A stretch of 64,000 nt of DNA from positions 36,662,527 to 36,726,526 of the forward strand of contig OX485808.1 in the NCBI GenBank assembly GCA_950295325.1, written 5' to 3'. The notes below the pieces were generated by a model, which did not search any database, was not told the origin of the DNA, and saw nothing but the letters and a program-made list of their open reading frames with translations. A program made the position numbers and the translations under genes. Positions within the stretch are counted from its first letter, which is position 1. Each line of letters starts with the position of its first letter. Below are positions 32,804 through 44,061 of the stretch, piece after piece. This stretch comes from Polytrichum commune. Its lineage: Eukaryota; Streptophyta; Polytrichopsida; Polytrichales; Polytrichaceae.

Positions 32804-34100
32804 CTCGGGGGGGGGCACTGGCGAAAAACGTAGGAACTACGTGCGATAAAGTATAGGGTCTTGTATAAAAATTTGTAAATTATTAGATGTAGTATAGGGT
32901 GTTTTGGGATTGTGAAACATGATTATATGTAATATAGCATTTGACAAAACATGATTAAATTACCTAAGTGGTACATATAAAATAGCATGGAGAAAAAATG
33001 ATAGTTTCAAAAATTAAATACTTTACCACCAAAATATGGCATGTTCTATATAGGAAGGGTTCGAAAGATAAGGGTGAAGGTTGGTACTAAGTGGGGCAAT
33101 TGTTGGCAACCCATTGACTTGATGAAACGTGCAGTCCAGAACATAAATAGAGAAACGCTCTTCCCAACTACTATGGCTTACCTCCATTGGTTCAAAAAAC
33201 AGCCGGGTCTCAACAAATATAAGTATGTTGAGAGTGATTGTGTGTGGGTTGATGTGGATGCTATTATCTCAACTGTGTCTCTACTGTATGAATCAACAAC
33301 AAAATCTACACATTAGATGAGGTAGATGCAAACTCATTGAGTGAGTTCATTTCAAATAAAAAATAAAACCTGCTAAATTTGTACTATCTCACACATGTGG
33401 AGATATAATTTGGAAAAAGGGCTGAATGATCATTAGTATACCTTGAAATCTGTAGTAGTCATTTCAGTTCGAGTACCCTCATATCTCCCACATGTGTAAA
33501 TGGTAGCCTAGCTAGTTTAGGTGGATTTTGCTTGCATGGCGTGGGATTTTCCTCCAATGTGTAGAATTGGAAGATCAAGGCATCAATTGTAGGGATTCTG
33601 CAAACCTCGTAAATGTGACTTTGAGACACATGTGGTTGGCCTGTTCCCTAAGACCTCAAGGTTTCTAACTGTGTTATCCAAACACAACTTTTATTCGTTG
33701 GCTCGTGTTGCTTAATGACATGTAATTGCAATCTTTTGTTGTTATTGTTTAGTGTTTTGCTTTGCCCGAACTTCACTGTGACCCTGAACCCTAAACCCTA
33801 GTAAATGTTTGTTTCTCTTACTCTGTACATGTGCTTCTAACGAGAATTCTACTGTATCATAAACTTTAAGGAATGGGGGCAATCAAAGGAAAAAAAATAC
33901 ATATAAGTAATATAGGGTACCATAAAATCAACCATCCAAGAATTTATAATTACCAATAGGGTGCAAATAATCACAACAATTTACCATTATTTCAAAAATT
34001 AGCATCCCTTATAATCCTTTCTCATAGGTAAATAGCCCCCATTTTAATAGGTCATTATCGCAGGTGTATGCAAAATATACAAGGGAGTGCCCCCCCCGAG
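32804..34100. mobile_element. 1.3-kb TIR element, TSD GTTCTATC
   Basis: Ends are CTCGGGGGGGGGCACT (left) and AGTGCCCCCCCCGAG (right), inverted copies with one G difference. The same 8 bp, GTTCTATC, lies directly outside both ends (32796-32803 and 34101-34108); an alternative reading gives 9 bp. An 8-9-bp duplication suits hAT or Mutator-like elements. It carries no transposase, so it is non-autonomous. It contains a 91-codon frame (33041-33316; WFKKQPGLNKYKYVESDCVW, then VDVDAI) that may be a captured gene piece, and a CCCTAAACCCTA run at about 33786. Confidence 0.85.
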
Positions 34101-34108
34101 GTTCTATC

Positions 34109-35712
34109 AGTTGTTGATTTCGCAGAGAATTATTCGTTCGCAGAATGGAATGAAATTCAAGAGATGCATTTCTCTTTGGTTCAACTAACAATCTTAGTGC
34201 ATGTTTCCTACCGGTGGAACGAAGAATACATCCAAAATCCTGATTCTGGTGCAAGTAAGCTCATCACAGAATATCATTACTATATATCTGATGATATGAA
34301 TCATGATGTACTTTTTGTACGACATTGTTTTGACTTGCACTGGAGAAATCTTCGAGATCGTGGTTTGGTGTACAACCAACATATTGTGTGGAGTGACGGT
34401 TGTGCTGCGCAATTTAAGTCCAGGAAAACAATATATCAAGTTGCTATGTGAGTATACTTTACCTTATTATTGTTATTTTTCCTTCAATCATGACACAATT
34501 ATTTTTATTGCTATATGTTTGGTAAATTTAGCAACCAATTACAAATTCATCAGCTTACTAAAACTCTTCCAATTTGCAACAGGTACCAACTACGAACCAG
34601 GGAGGATTTAGTACTTCCAAATGGTTGCCAAATGGTCTGGTCCTTTTTTGGATCAGGTCATGGAAAAGGGGTGCACGATGGTGCAGGGGCTATCTTGAAA
34701 CAGTCAATTAGAAAGGAACAAATGAAGATGGAAACTCCTAAACTCTTGAATGCCTCAGATGTGGTAGCATTTTGCAAGGGTAGACAAACTAGAGAAGCAG
34801 CTGTACGCGATAAGCTCAAAGATTACAGGATTGCAAGAAGAGATGTAGTGCGGTTCTTCCACCTGATAGAAAATGTTGACCGCCGGCACAAATATGACTG
34901 CAGTTACTTCGAAGGTGTTCGATCATTACATTATGTTGTGTCTGTTTCACATCGGGATATCACTCTTTTGAAGGTTAGACATCTCGCTTGCTTCTGCAAA
35001 GAATGCATGGATGATAATAGTCAATTATGCCTTCAAACATCACACATGAAGGACTGGAAGCTAGTGACACTGTCACCCAAGGTCTTAACACAGGTATTAT
35101 ACTACAATATTCCAAGTCCTTCTTTTATTTCTTTGTGGTTCCAAAATCTTCATTAAGCGGGCCCAAGAGTCAATTTCTTACCATGTTTTCATGAACTCAT
35201 GTCAATGTATATTTGTAGGTTCGACAAGTTGCAATGAATGCTCTGTGCCATGCTGCCTCAACTGTCGATGTTGCTTCAGAAGGATTTGCGAACATATTGA
35301 AGAGGATTGTCTTCAAGAGGAATTCGATTTACAAAACAAAGATGATATACTGGAAGTTGTAGAGAATGATGATGATGACATTGACCTTGAAGAGGAGGCA
35401 CATAAAGTAGAGATCGCGTTTAATGTCGTTGTAATGTGCGATGGTGTTGAAAAAGGGGACCCTTTTTTTGTGATTCTATGTGACAGAGTCCTCTATAGTA
35501 ACCTTGAAACCTTTGTTGACGATTGGGGGAATACATGGTCTAAAGGTGATATGCTAATAAGAAGATTTTACTATTCAAGAATATCCAGTGGACAAAGGGG
35601 CCCAAATGTGATGTATGAAATTCTCAAAGATAGACCAGCTTATGCTTGTTCGCACCACGTAATTTGTTCAGATTTTTTGATGCTACCAACATACGCCAAG
35701 AAGGGCCTTCAA
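34109..35712 (+). pseudogene. 3' exons of the transposase-like gene (WSDGCAAQFKS core, Cys cluster, BAH-like end)
   Basis: Exon 34109-34447 holds VVDFAENYSF, ITEYHYYISDD and IVWSDGCAAQFKSRK. It has a donor AT|GTGAGT and an acceptor ACAG at 34582. Exon 34583-35093 holds GSGHGKGVHDGAGAILK. After another intron (35094-35218), exon 35219-35712 holds a Cys cluster (CNECSVPCCLNCRCC), an acidic linker and a beta-rich C-terminus (GDPFFVILCDR ... WSKGDMLIRRFYY) resembling BAH-type readers. The Asp/Glu/His-rich WSDG...GHGKG...HDG core suggests a DDE-like nuclease, but I know no named family for certain. It is truncated at 35712 by the hAT-like end. Frames in these exons are intact; the gene is dead because of upstream breaks. 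Confidence 0.65.
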
Positions 35713-35800
35713 CAGGGTTGTCTATTGTGTCGTGATGGAGGGTAATCCCGGCATAATGTCGTGCCGTCATGACACGTATCCGTCACGACATTATGCCGGA
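35713..35800 (+). repeat. hAT-like terminal sequence with subterminal hairpin
   Basis: CAGGGTTGTCTAT starts at 35713, inside the last exon of the transposase-like gene. Subterminally, CGGCATAATGTCGTG (35749-35763) and CACGACATTATGCCG (35784-35798) form a perfect 15-bp stem with a 20-nt loop. CAGGG-type ends are usual for hAT transposons, and a hAT transposase follows about 0.8 kb downstream. An inverted copy of the 13-bp end lies at 51720-51732. Confidence 0.7.
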
Positions 35801-35946
35801 TGTTGTCTTTATCCTGACGGACTTGAATTTTACCGATTTTTTTGTGTAATTACATTAACCCAATTCGGACACGTAGGATTTACAATGTCCACATGTGATG
35901 ACATGTCAACAAAGTAAAGGTATAGTGGGGAAAAATTTACTAGAGC

Positions 35947-36252
35947 CCGTCCGCCCCCCCGTCCGCCCCCGTTCCCAACCCCCGTTCGCCCACGTTCCCC
36001 CCCGTCCGCTCCCATTCCCCACCCCCGTCCGCTCCCGTTCCCCGCCCCGTCCCCAACCCGTCCGCTTCCCCGTCCACCCCCCCGTCCGCTCCCCCCCCTC
36101 CGTCCGCTCCCCCGTCCGCTCCCCCCCGGTCCGTCCACTCCCCCCCCCCCGTCCGTCCGCTCCCTTGTCCGCTCCCCCCCCCCCTCCGTCCGCTCCCCCG
36201 TCCGCCCCCCCCGTCCGCCCCCCCCGTCCGCCCCCCCGTCCGCTCCCCCGTC
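35947..36252. repeat. C-rich CCGTCCGC tract A
   Basis: About 300 bp of imperfect CCCCCGTCCGCTCCC repeats, almost pure pyrimidine plus G on this strand. It could form G-quadruplex or triplex structures on the other strand. It sits between the hAT-like end and the transposase. Frames across it (poly-Pro/Arg; Gly-rich on the minus strand) are not genes. Confidence 0.9.
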
Positions 36253-36501
36253 CGATTTGAATACTATAAATTGAGGGTTCAAGGTGCCATTTTTGCCTCC
36301 ACTGACATAGTGTGTCTCAAGTCTTTTGATTCTCCTTTGAGGAGTGAGGATTGAATGCGTGAGACCCGAATGCAGAGGATACTTTGTCCAATCTAGTGAC
36401 AGTGAATTAGGGTTGCCCTTGTGGCACTCTTGAACAGGACCTAGTATGCGATCAAAGTTACTTGCTCTAACTTGTTTGTATTTGCAGGTTTTGTTGAAGT
36501 C

Positions 36502-39500
36502 ATGCCACGCCGAAATGATGCATGGGATCATTGGTACGAGGATAAGGGGATGGTTCCCGGTAAATCACAAAGGCATGTTAAATGTAGGTTTTGCCCATTC
36601 GTCATATCTTACCGAGGAAATAGAATGTTGGCCCACCTTGGTTATAGACCTCCTGTAGGGGGTGCTTGTGATGTTTCCACATGTAGGATGGTTCCCCCGC
36701 ATATTAGGGTCTTGTTTGAACATTGCGGAGGCATTGTGCCCTTACATGTAGGCATTGTAAATGAGGACTCTCCGGTGCCAGATATTGTATCTCTGGAGCC
36801 TATTATAGCGGACTCCGTAATTAGTGAAACAGAGCCTTTGCTTATGTCCCAATCCACTCAACATTATGATGTTGTGATATATGGCACACCTCCTCGTGAA
36901 CTACGTCAACTCAACATAACGGAGGGGTTCAATGTGTCAACAAAACAACTCCTTGATAGAGCATGGGCAACGGTTTTTTATGAAGCTAACATTCCTTTCA
37001 ACATTGTGAGACATCCTGCATTTGTTCATGCTGTGCGTGAAACTGCCCGTCATCGAATGCCAGCCTACACACCACCATCGTACAATGCCATCCGTACGAA
37101 GTTGTTAACTGATAAAAATGTTGACCTAGATAGGCAAGTGAAGGAGAAGCTGGGGAATTCCGTTGACAAATATGGCGTTACAATATGTTGCGATGGATGG
37201 GACAACGTGCAAAACCGACCTCTCCTAAACATTCTTCAATGTGGCACAAAGGAAGACGTTTTCTTGGGTACCATTGACACCACGGGAAATCACAAGGATC
37301 ATGTCTACGTTGCTGCTCAAATTCAACCATTTGTGGAAAAGGTTGGTCGACATAATGTGGTCCAAGTTTGCACCGACAATGCCCCAGTTATGGCCTCCGC
37401 TGCTCGTGACTTGATTCGAGCAAATCCTTATCTATATTTTCAAAGATGTGCTGCACATTGCCTAGATCTCCTCTTAGAAGATTGGGGGAAGGAGGAATGG
37501 GTGAAAAAGTTGGTAAAAAAAGCGCGCCATATTTGTGTATTTGTTAAAAACCATCATGCTTCTCAAGCTATATTCCGGAGGTTGTCACCAAATCTCTCAC
37601 TCCGCCTACCTGTGGAGACCCGTTTTGCAACGAACTTCATCATGATAGAACGTCTTCTCCAAGTACGCAATGCTTTGGAAAGAATGGTGGTTGATGAGGA
37701 TTGGCCTACTCTAATGCGTGATATGAGGAGGAGATCTCGCACCTCTTACATGAAGGGCTCTGCTGTGCGAAGCTTTATACGTTCTGATGGATTCTAGAAC
37801 ACGTGCGAAAATTTCTTGTATATGGTGATCCCGGTTGTTAAAGCTCTTCGTGTATTTGATGGCAAGGCGCCTGCAATGGGAATGGCTTGGAGGGTCATGC
37901 ATGATTTACAAACCCATATTCGTGGATTCAGTAAACCTCCATTTCGCTTAAGCCCTGAGCTTGCTGCAAATGCTATGCTAACGTTTCAAAATAGATGGAG
38001 GTTGATGTTGAATGATCTACATTGGGCTGGAGCGATGTTAAATCCGCTTCTACGTGGTTGGGCCCCACTCCATGAGGATGACAATTCGAGGACAATCCTA
38101 AATCGAGTTCTTCGCAGGCTTGCTCAAGATGAGGACATTTATGTCCAAATCCTCCACCAGTACCAAGCTTTCCTTGAAAATCGAGGGCCTTTTGCTGATT
38201 CTAGTGACCCGAGCGTGCATGCCGCACCGCTCCATGAATGGTGGGATGCAATGGGAGGTGGAGCTAAAGCCCTCCAAACAATAGCAAGACGTATCCTTGC
38301 ACAAGTATGTACCGCATCCGCATGTGAACGCAATTGGAGCATGTACTCATATGTTTACAACAAGAGTCGCAATCGCTTGAAGCATAGTCGTGCTGAGGAC
38401 CTCGTCTACATATATACCAATAGTAGGCTCATTCGACATCGGAGGGGCCCAAGACCTGCGCAATGGTACGAATTGAATGAGGTCCATTCTGACGATGACC
38501 TTGATGAAGAAGATGACAACGAAGATGACGTGGATCCAAATGATAGGGCCGGAAATGATGATGACAACAATGTTGATGACATCGACTTTGATTTGGATGA
38601 CCTCGATTCCGAGAATCATGATTCAGAAGATGAAGATGGCAATGGTGGTGATGGAAACCTTGGGGTGTTTGATTTTGATGAACCGGATGTCCCCCAACAT
38701 AACGACGGAATGTATGACGATCATGAGGGGTCTATTGGAGGACCGCCTTTTGAAACTCTCCACACTGGACAAGGGTTTCGCCCTGACCATAATGTTGCTA
38801 TGGGGGCAAGTGAGAATGTAGGAATTGAAGTAGATTCCTTGCAACCTCGGAGCGATTCTCTTTCTTTTGGTGAAGGTGACAATGTACTACCCGCAAATGA
38901 GCCAACGCACGTTCAACAGGATCCACTTCCAGCCCGAGTACATTCTGAATCTATGGACGCCTCCCTCATATCCAACCATCGTATAGAAGATCAAACGCCC
39001 AATGTTCCTGAAATACCTACAACTCGATTCCGTGCTCTTCAAAGAACTGCATCCACCTCTACGGTGCAAGTGCATGCATAAGGTCAACGTCGTCCTTTCA
39101 CTCGAAATATTGCCAATACTTCTAGATTGGGTGTTTCACGTGCAACTGCGGTGGGTGCTACTTTGGTTGCTATACACAATGTTTCAAGAAATGTTACTAC
39201 AGAGGTGCCACGTCGTCAATCTGTTCGTCGACATGTTGTTGAGAACATACCAATTGCAATTCCATCCGCATCAGTTTCACTTCCACACAGTCAATCCAAT
39301 GGAACAGGTGGCCTTGGAGTTAGAGGCGGAAGTACAACGGGGGATGTTTTTATAGATGGAAGTAAAGATGAAATGCACTCAAGTCATGGTACGGGTGGAG
39401 GGCGTCAGAGAACTACGAGAGGTGTCAAACGTACTAGGAAGAGGTATCAGGGAAGATCGCTTCCGTTTACTACTGAAGACTACAATGAAGATGAGGGTAG

Positions 39501-39699
39501 ACCACATCTAGATGAAAATGGCATACAGGATGCAGAGGGCTCCCGGCCGACCAAGAAGATAATTTTCTCACAACGTGACCAAGAATTGCATCTTCGGAGC
39601 GCGACTCCCCAAACGGATGATGATTGCAGCACAGACGAGTCTGAAGAGGACCCAAGATGTGTCGAAGCAAATGATCCCACAGTACGGATTCGAACGTAA
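36502..39699 (+). pseudogene. hAT-family transposase (BED finger, DUF659, hAT C-terminal dimerisation), two in-frame stops
   Basis: The start is ATG 36502 (MPRRNDAWDHW), after a TTTGCAG acceptor. One frame runs to 39699, about 1,065 codons, interrupted by TAG 37795-37797 (where the family has Trp: GFWxxxxKF) and TAA 39079-39081. Domains: BED-type zinc finger (CRFCPFVISY ... HLGY); DUF659 with CDGWDNVQNRPLLN and QVCTDNAPVMASAA; RCAAHCLDLLLED; hAT dimerisation with CERNWSMYSYVYNKSRNRL; a very acidic Asp/Glu region; and a basic C-terminal extension after the TAA. hAT transposases cut and paste elements with 8-bp duplications. The intact half-domains suggest recent inactivation. It lies downstream of, and in the same orientation as, the CAGGG end at 35713. 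Confidence 0.9.
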
Positions 39700-40440
39700 T
39701 GGTTTTGCACAAATGCGGTATTTTGGTGCTCCCACGTACTCCCATAATTTATTACTTACGTCAAAATTGATCCAAGTTACAACCTTAGGGCCTTCGGTTT
39801 ACATTTAGACCACAAAGCGAACGTTACCTTCGAAGTTGTATCATTTTATTATAATAATAAAATTATTTATTGCATGTTTTTAAAAAATTTTAAAATACAA
39901 TATGGTTGTCAACTTAGCATTGCAATTAATCTCCAACAACATGTTATGCCTTTATTAATTACTATTTTGTATTATTCTTACTGTGAATGGAGTTTTATGT
40001 TTATTTATTGATCTTCTTAAAAAAAATGCTTTTATAAATATTGCAATCCCCTATTGCTCGATTGTACATGCTTCGTTGGTGACATCCTCTTTTTTATGAC
40101 CTTTCTATCCGTTTTATATAATTATATCTTTATGTGGTATTCAATATTGACTATGTAGTCAATAGTACTTTTGGTTAGACTATCATATGAATTACTAATA
40201 TTCAAGTAAGTTTTTTAAAAGTTTCGAATAACATTAAAACATGTGGCATCCATATGCTATCTTTTACACGATCTTAGAAATGACAACTTGTCGGTAAATC
40301 CTCTTTATATTACATATTCTTTTAACATGAAATATGTTCATTGTGTCCAAAGTCTTCCTCCGTTCCTATACAACTTTCTAAACATGGTACAAAAATGCCT
40401 AATCCGAATCTGAATCGAGGTCTATTCTAGCTAAAGTAGA
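39700..40440. other. AT-rich, no gene recognised
   Basis: Highly AT-rich, with no ORF and no inverted copy of the CAGGGTTGTCTAT end. The expected right end of the hAT element is therefore not here. Confidence 0.6.
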
Positions 40441-40960
40441 TCATCGTCGTGCTCGAGATGATTCTCCCGCTTCCATGCTTCGCGTTGTTCCACGGGTGAG
40501 GTATGGACGACTACCAGGAGACAATGGAACGGCATTACGTGGTCTAGGCCCACCATTTAGCCATCTCAATACCGCATCATCCGCAACTCTATGCAAGAGT
40601 GCATCAATTGCAGCCAACTGCAGCCTGTTCTTGTGGTACCCCACCTCTAACTGCAATTCATATCTCGGATCCCGTTCCGTAGGCATGTCATCTCCATCTT
40701 CTTCCAAATCATGCTCCGATACTGATTCGAGACCTGCTGCATTGTACCAAGGATGATGAATGCCTCTCTTTAATTGTCTGCTGGTTGTATCCCAATGCCA
40801 TTCAAGAGTTTGGTACAAAAATCTTTTCAAGCCATGATCGGGGGGCTTGTTGGGATACAACTCGTCTGCAACATACAAAATTTGACGTGCATTCTGTGTC
40901 CAGTCGCCATCTCTGTTCTCGTGCCATAGCTCAACTTTGGCACAATTGTATAACCAACTC
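40441..40960 (-). pseudogene. Unknown protein fragment
   Basis: On the minus strand a frame ends at 40441 and can be followed upstream to about 40960 (ELWHENRDGDWTQNARQILYVADELYPNKP ...) before a TGA. Trp/His/Asn-rich, then acidic (EEDGDDMPTERDPRYEL), then a basic Arg/Ser tail. No known domain. It may be the end of the protein encoded by 41257-42672, or its neighbour, separated by the frame breaks at about 40960-41256. Small frames there (for example 41029-41256) have no recognisable content. Confidence 0.35.
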
Positions 40961-41256
40961 CACTCAACATTCTCCCATCAAACTCTTGAAGATCGAAGGG
41001 AAAGTCCCATGGCTTTAATACCCAGTCGTTAGGCATGTAATCCCGAAGGCCAAATTAGAGGTACAAACGAGGGTGGAAAGGTGATCTGCAATGAGGATAT
41101 TTTCGTTTCTTGATCATATTCCCTATTAGACATTGTGGATGGAATTGGGCCCCACATGATCCAACTTGATAGCATCCCTCCGGGCCAAATAGATATTGGT
41201 AAATCGCACACGCGGTTCCGTCGAAGACCATTGTATGTGGATTTTGGCCATAACAA

Positions 41257-42672
41257 CTAACCCCTCATGCGGAATGGATATTCATGCACTTGGGTCACAT
41301 CCCAATGGTGATCTGGGTCGGTCACTTGACGCCAATCGATGCTCCCATTTGGCAATGTCCATTCATTAGTTATATCCCACCTACTAGGGTACATATGCTC
41401 ATCTTCTGGCCATGATGTGAGCATCATGTTCCGCATTCTCTTATTGCGGTTCCATTCTTTCTGGATACTCTCAAACTCAGCTTCAAATTGACGAGCCTTG
41501 GCCATAGCAAGCAATGTGCTTGTCCTCATATTCTTGCGCTCTACAATCGCATTCAACAGAAATTTCTTCAACCTTGCATTCTGCTCCTCCAGTCCGCCAA
41601 TCTTGGCTTCGTGATCAACAACCACTTCATTGACCACTTGAAGTTGTTGTTGCATGTCCACCACCTCCTTTTGCAAAGCCTCTATCTTTCCTCGCATTAC
41701 TTCATTCCTCATACATACTTCCAGAGCTTGTGACTTTGCAATCTTGGCCTCCTGTACAGCTGTGTCCCTCTCTGCTTCCAAAGACTGAAGGTTAATTGGT
41801 GTACTACTTGAACTGCCAGCCTCCCCCATCGTAAGTGTTGCAACTTTATTTTCCAACTCGAAAATCATCGTTTTATACTCACGAATTTCCAACGCATGTT
41901 GCTTACGCAATTCCTCCATTCTGCTCTCCATTGGGTCCGCTCCAAGTTCACCAAGATTTACCTCGTCTAGGACCTCGTTAACCACGTCGTTGATCAGGTT
42001 GTTGACCTCGACATTTGCCTCCATGCCCTCATCCATATGCTCAAACGCCTCCTCGATGGCCATCTCCACGTCATTGGCTGGTCGTTTACGATTACGTGGT
42101 TTTTTTGGTTCCCGACCCTCTGGAATTGGGGCCCTAGGCTCATCCACTAGTCGAGGATTCCTCCTGAACCACTCCGGAACGGGAGTGTATGGAATATCTG
42201 GAACTGTGCATTTAGTGAATGCAATTCCAATACCCCCAAATTTTTGATTATGCAGAGCAGCCAAACTTGACCAATCCACCCTAACTCGCAACACGTGCTC
42301 CACATACATCATACACGCCACCGACTTTGGAATTGTACTCTTGGGCCATCTATCCAAATTGGAGATACTTCTAAGTATCGTTAGGAATCTCCATTTTGCC
42401 TCCACGTCATCAAGCTGCATATAACTCGCACTGATGGCCTTGCAATGTCGCTCGTGACAAGGTCTTGGCCACAACCGATCAAAGTGAGGGAAGCCCACGT
42501 ACTGCATTGCAGTCTTCGCTGACCACGGTTGTGGTACATTCTCCCAACCTGCCCTAGCTTTTTGGGTGTTGTCATCATAAACATCCCACTCCAACCCAAC
42601 GGCCTTGCGTACATGTGATCTGTGACAACCTGATCCTCCACTTGCCATGTCTCCAGATCCTCCACTTGCCAT
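41257..42672 (-). CDS. Unknown coiled-coil protein
   Basis: The first ATG in a 481-codon frame is at 42672 (MASGGSGDMASGGSG, a short tandem peptide repeat), giving 471 residues; the frame is open 10 codons upstream of it. The N-terminal third is Trp-rich (GLEWDVYDD, HFDRLWPRPCHERHC). Then come a basic patch (KKPRNRKRP) and an acidic segment, and about residues 230-400 are a long coiled coil with Glu/Lys/Leu heptads. The C-terminus has Trp/Asp/His motifs (DWRQVTDPDHHWDVTQ). No catalytic motif is seen. It is one of the few unbroken frames here and lies inside the interval bounded by the hAT-like ends. Function unknown; possibly a structural or DNA-associated element protein. Confidence 0.55.
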   Translation of the reverse strand: MASGGSGDMASGGSGCHRSHVRKAVGLEWDVYDDNTQKARAGWENVPQPWSAKTAMQYVGFPHFDRLWPRPCHERHCKAISASYMQLDDVEAKWRFLTILRSISNLDRWPKSTIPKSVACMMYVEHVLRVRVDWSSLAALHNQKFGGIGIAFTKCTVPDIPYTPVPEWFRRNPRLVDEPRAPIPEGREPKKPRNRKRPANDVEMAIEEAFEHMDEGMEANVEVNNLINDVVNEVLDEVNLGELGADPMESRMEELRKQHALEIREYKTMIFELENKVATLTMGEAGSSSSTPINLQSLEAERDTAVQEAKIAKSQALEVCMRNEVMRGKIEALQKEVVDMQQQLQVVNEVVVDHEAKIGGLEEQNARLKKFLLNAIVERKNMRTSTLLAMAKARQFEAEFESIQKEWNRNKRMRNMMLTSWPEDEHMYPSRWDITNEWTLPNGSIDWRQVTDPDHHWDVTQVHEYPFRMRG

Positions 42673-42719
42673 GTCTGGAAATCCTTCACTTGCCGTATCC
42701 ACCCAAATTGTAGTTTCTA

Positions 42720-43110
42720 ATTCTAATCTAGAATTCTAATTTTTAAATTACTAATTGCACTTCATAATAGTGCTACAAAACATCCAAGCATACACTTCAA
42801 AATAGTGTTGCTGTGGAATTAGTTCAAAAATGTCGTTAAAAATTAAAGTTCAAAAATTCAGCACACCCTTCGAGCACCCCGCTACCAGCGCTCACGCAGA
42901 GACCAGTTGACTGGGCGCGTCACAAGGAATATGCCAAAAAGGCAATATGCCACGTCACAAGGGAACGGGTCCACGTGGATCACACCCACAAACAGGTCAG
43001 TAAAAAAAGTATAAAAGGATCCTAAACTCCTCCGAGCACCCCGCTACCCCGCAATATGTAGTAGAGGAGGGTCGTCCGGGCGCCCACAAGGAGTGGAGTG
43101 GGGTATGTAA
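42720..43110. other. Spacer with GAGCACCCCGCTACC motif duplicated
   Basis: A short non-coding stretch. CGAGCACCCCGCTACC occurs twice (about 42879 and 43037), as does CACGTCACAAGG / GCGTCACAAGG. Nothing else was seen before tract C. Confidence 0.4.
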
Positions 43111-43120
43111 GTGGTCCCCT

Positions 43121-43555
43121 CCACTTATATACCCCTCCATCCGCTCCCCGTTCCCACCCTATTCGCATCCGTTCCCCACCCAGTCCGCACCCGTTCCCCT
43201 CCCAGTCCGCACCTGTTCCCGACCGTCCGCGCCCGTTCCCTCCCAGTCCGCACCCGTTCCCGACCCCGTGCGCACCCGTTCCCGTACGTCCGCCCCCTCG
43301 TTCCCTCTGTCCGCCCCGCGTTCCCTACGTCCGCCCCCTCGTTCCCCTCCGTCCGCCCCATGTTCCCCTCCGTCCGTTCCCCTCAGTCCGCTCCCGCGTT
43401 CCCCCCGTCCGCTCCCCTCCGTACGCTCCCATGTTCCCCTCCGTCCGCCCTATGTTCCCTTACGTCCGCCCTATGTTCCCTTACGTCCGGTCCAACGTTC
43501 TCTCTCGTCCGCTTTAGAGTTCCCATCCGTCCGCTCCCGCGTTCCCCTTGAATCT
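43121..43555. repeat. C-rich CCGTCCGC tract C
   Basis: About 430 bp of GTTCCC(C)TCCGTCCGC-type imperfect repeats in the same strand orientation as the tracts at 35947, 47205 and 50812. It is followed directly by one copy of the shared module. Confidence 0.9.
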
Positions 43556-43568
43556 GCACTTTTTAACT

Positions 43569-43702
43569 TTTTTTGGAAGTTTGGACATAGTCTCGGTTTT
43601 TTGGCTCTCAAAAATTCATATGAAGTCCAAAAAATGAGTTCTTGGTATCCATGGATAGGTAATGAAGTCCTCTACATGAATATGCAATAATATTTCTACT
43701 GC
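43569..43702. repeat. Shared module, copy 1
   Basis: A 134-bp stretch (GGAAGTTTGGACATAGTC ... ATGCAATAATATTTCTACTGC) more than 90% identical by eye to 47041-47173 and 50642-50780. Here it follows a C-rich tract, with only a short C-rich remnant (CCCGCGTCCCCCCATCCGC) after it. In the other two copies a long tract follows. Non-coding. Confidence 0.9.
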
Positions 43703-43739
43703 ACATTCCCGCGTCCCCCCATCCGCACCCCATCTAACT

Positions 43740-44061
43740 TAGGCCCTTCGCAAATAATATATGTGACACTAAATATCATAACCGGTGTACTTATTCACAC
43801 AAAACTAATGAACGATCCCTCAAGCAACAAAGTAACCAATGTAGTATGATGACCAACAAATTATCACCCCATAGAAGTATGCAATAATAAGCGGTTGGTT
43901 GAAATTTTATAAAAAATATATATCATAGAAATGGTACAACATAATGTACAAGTAATAACTTTATTATTGCGACGACGGTACAAATGCCCTTTATAAATCA
44001 CATACATGAACAAACCATGTACGATTTAATATTCCACTTCATTCCGTCAACTTGACTTCCG
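43740..44061. other. AT-rich spacer
   Basis: No coding or repeat structure was seen between the first module copy and the minus-strand ORF ending at 44062. Confidence 0.5.
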
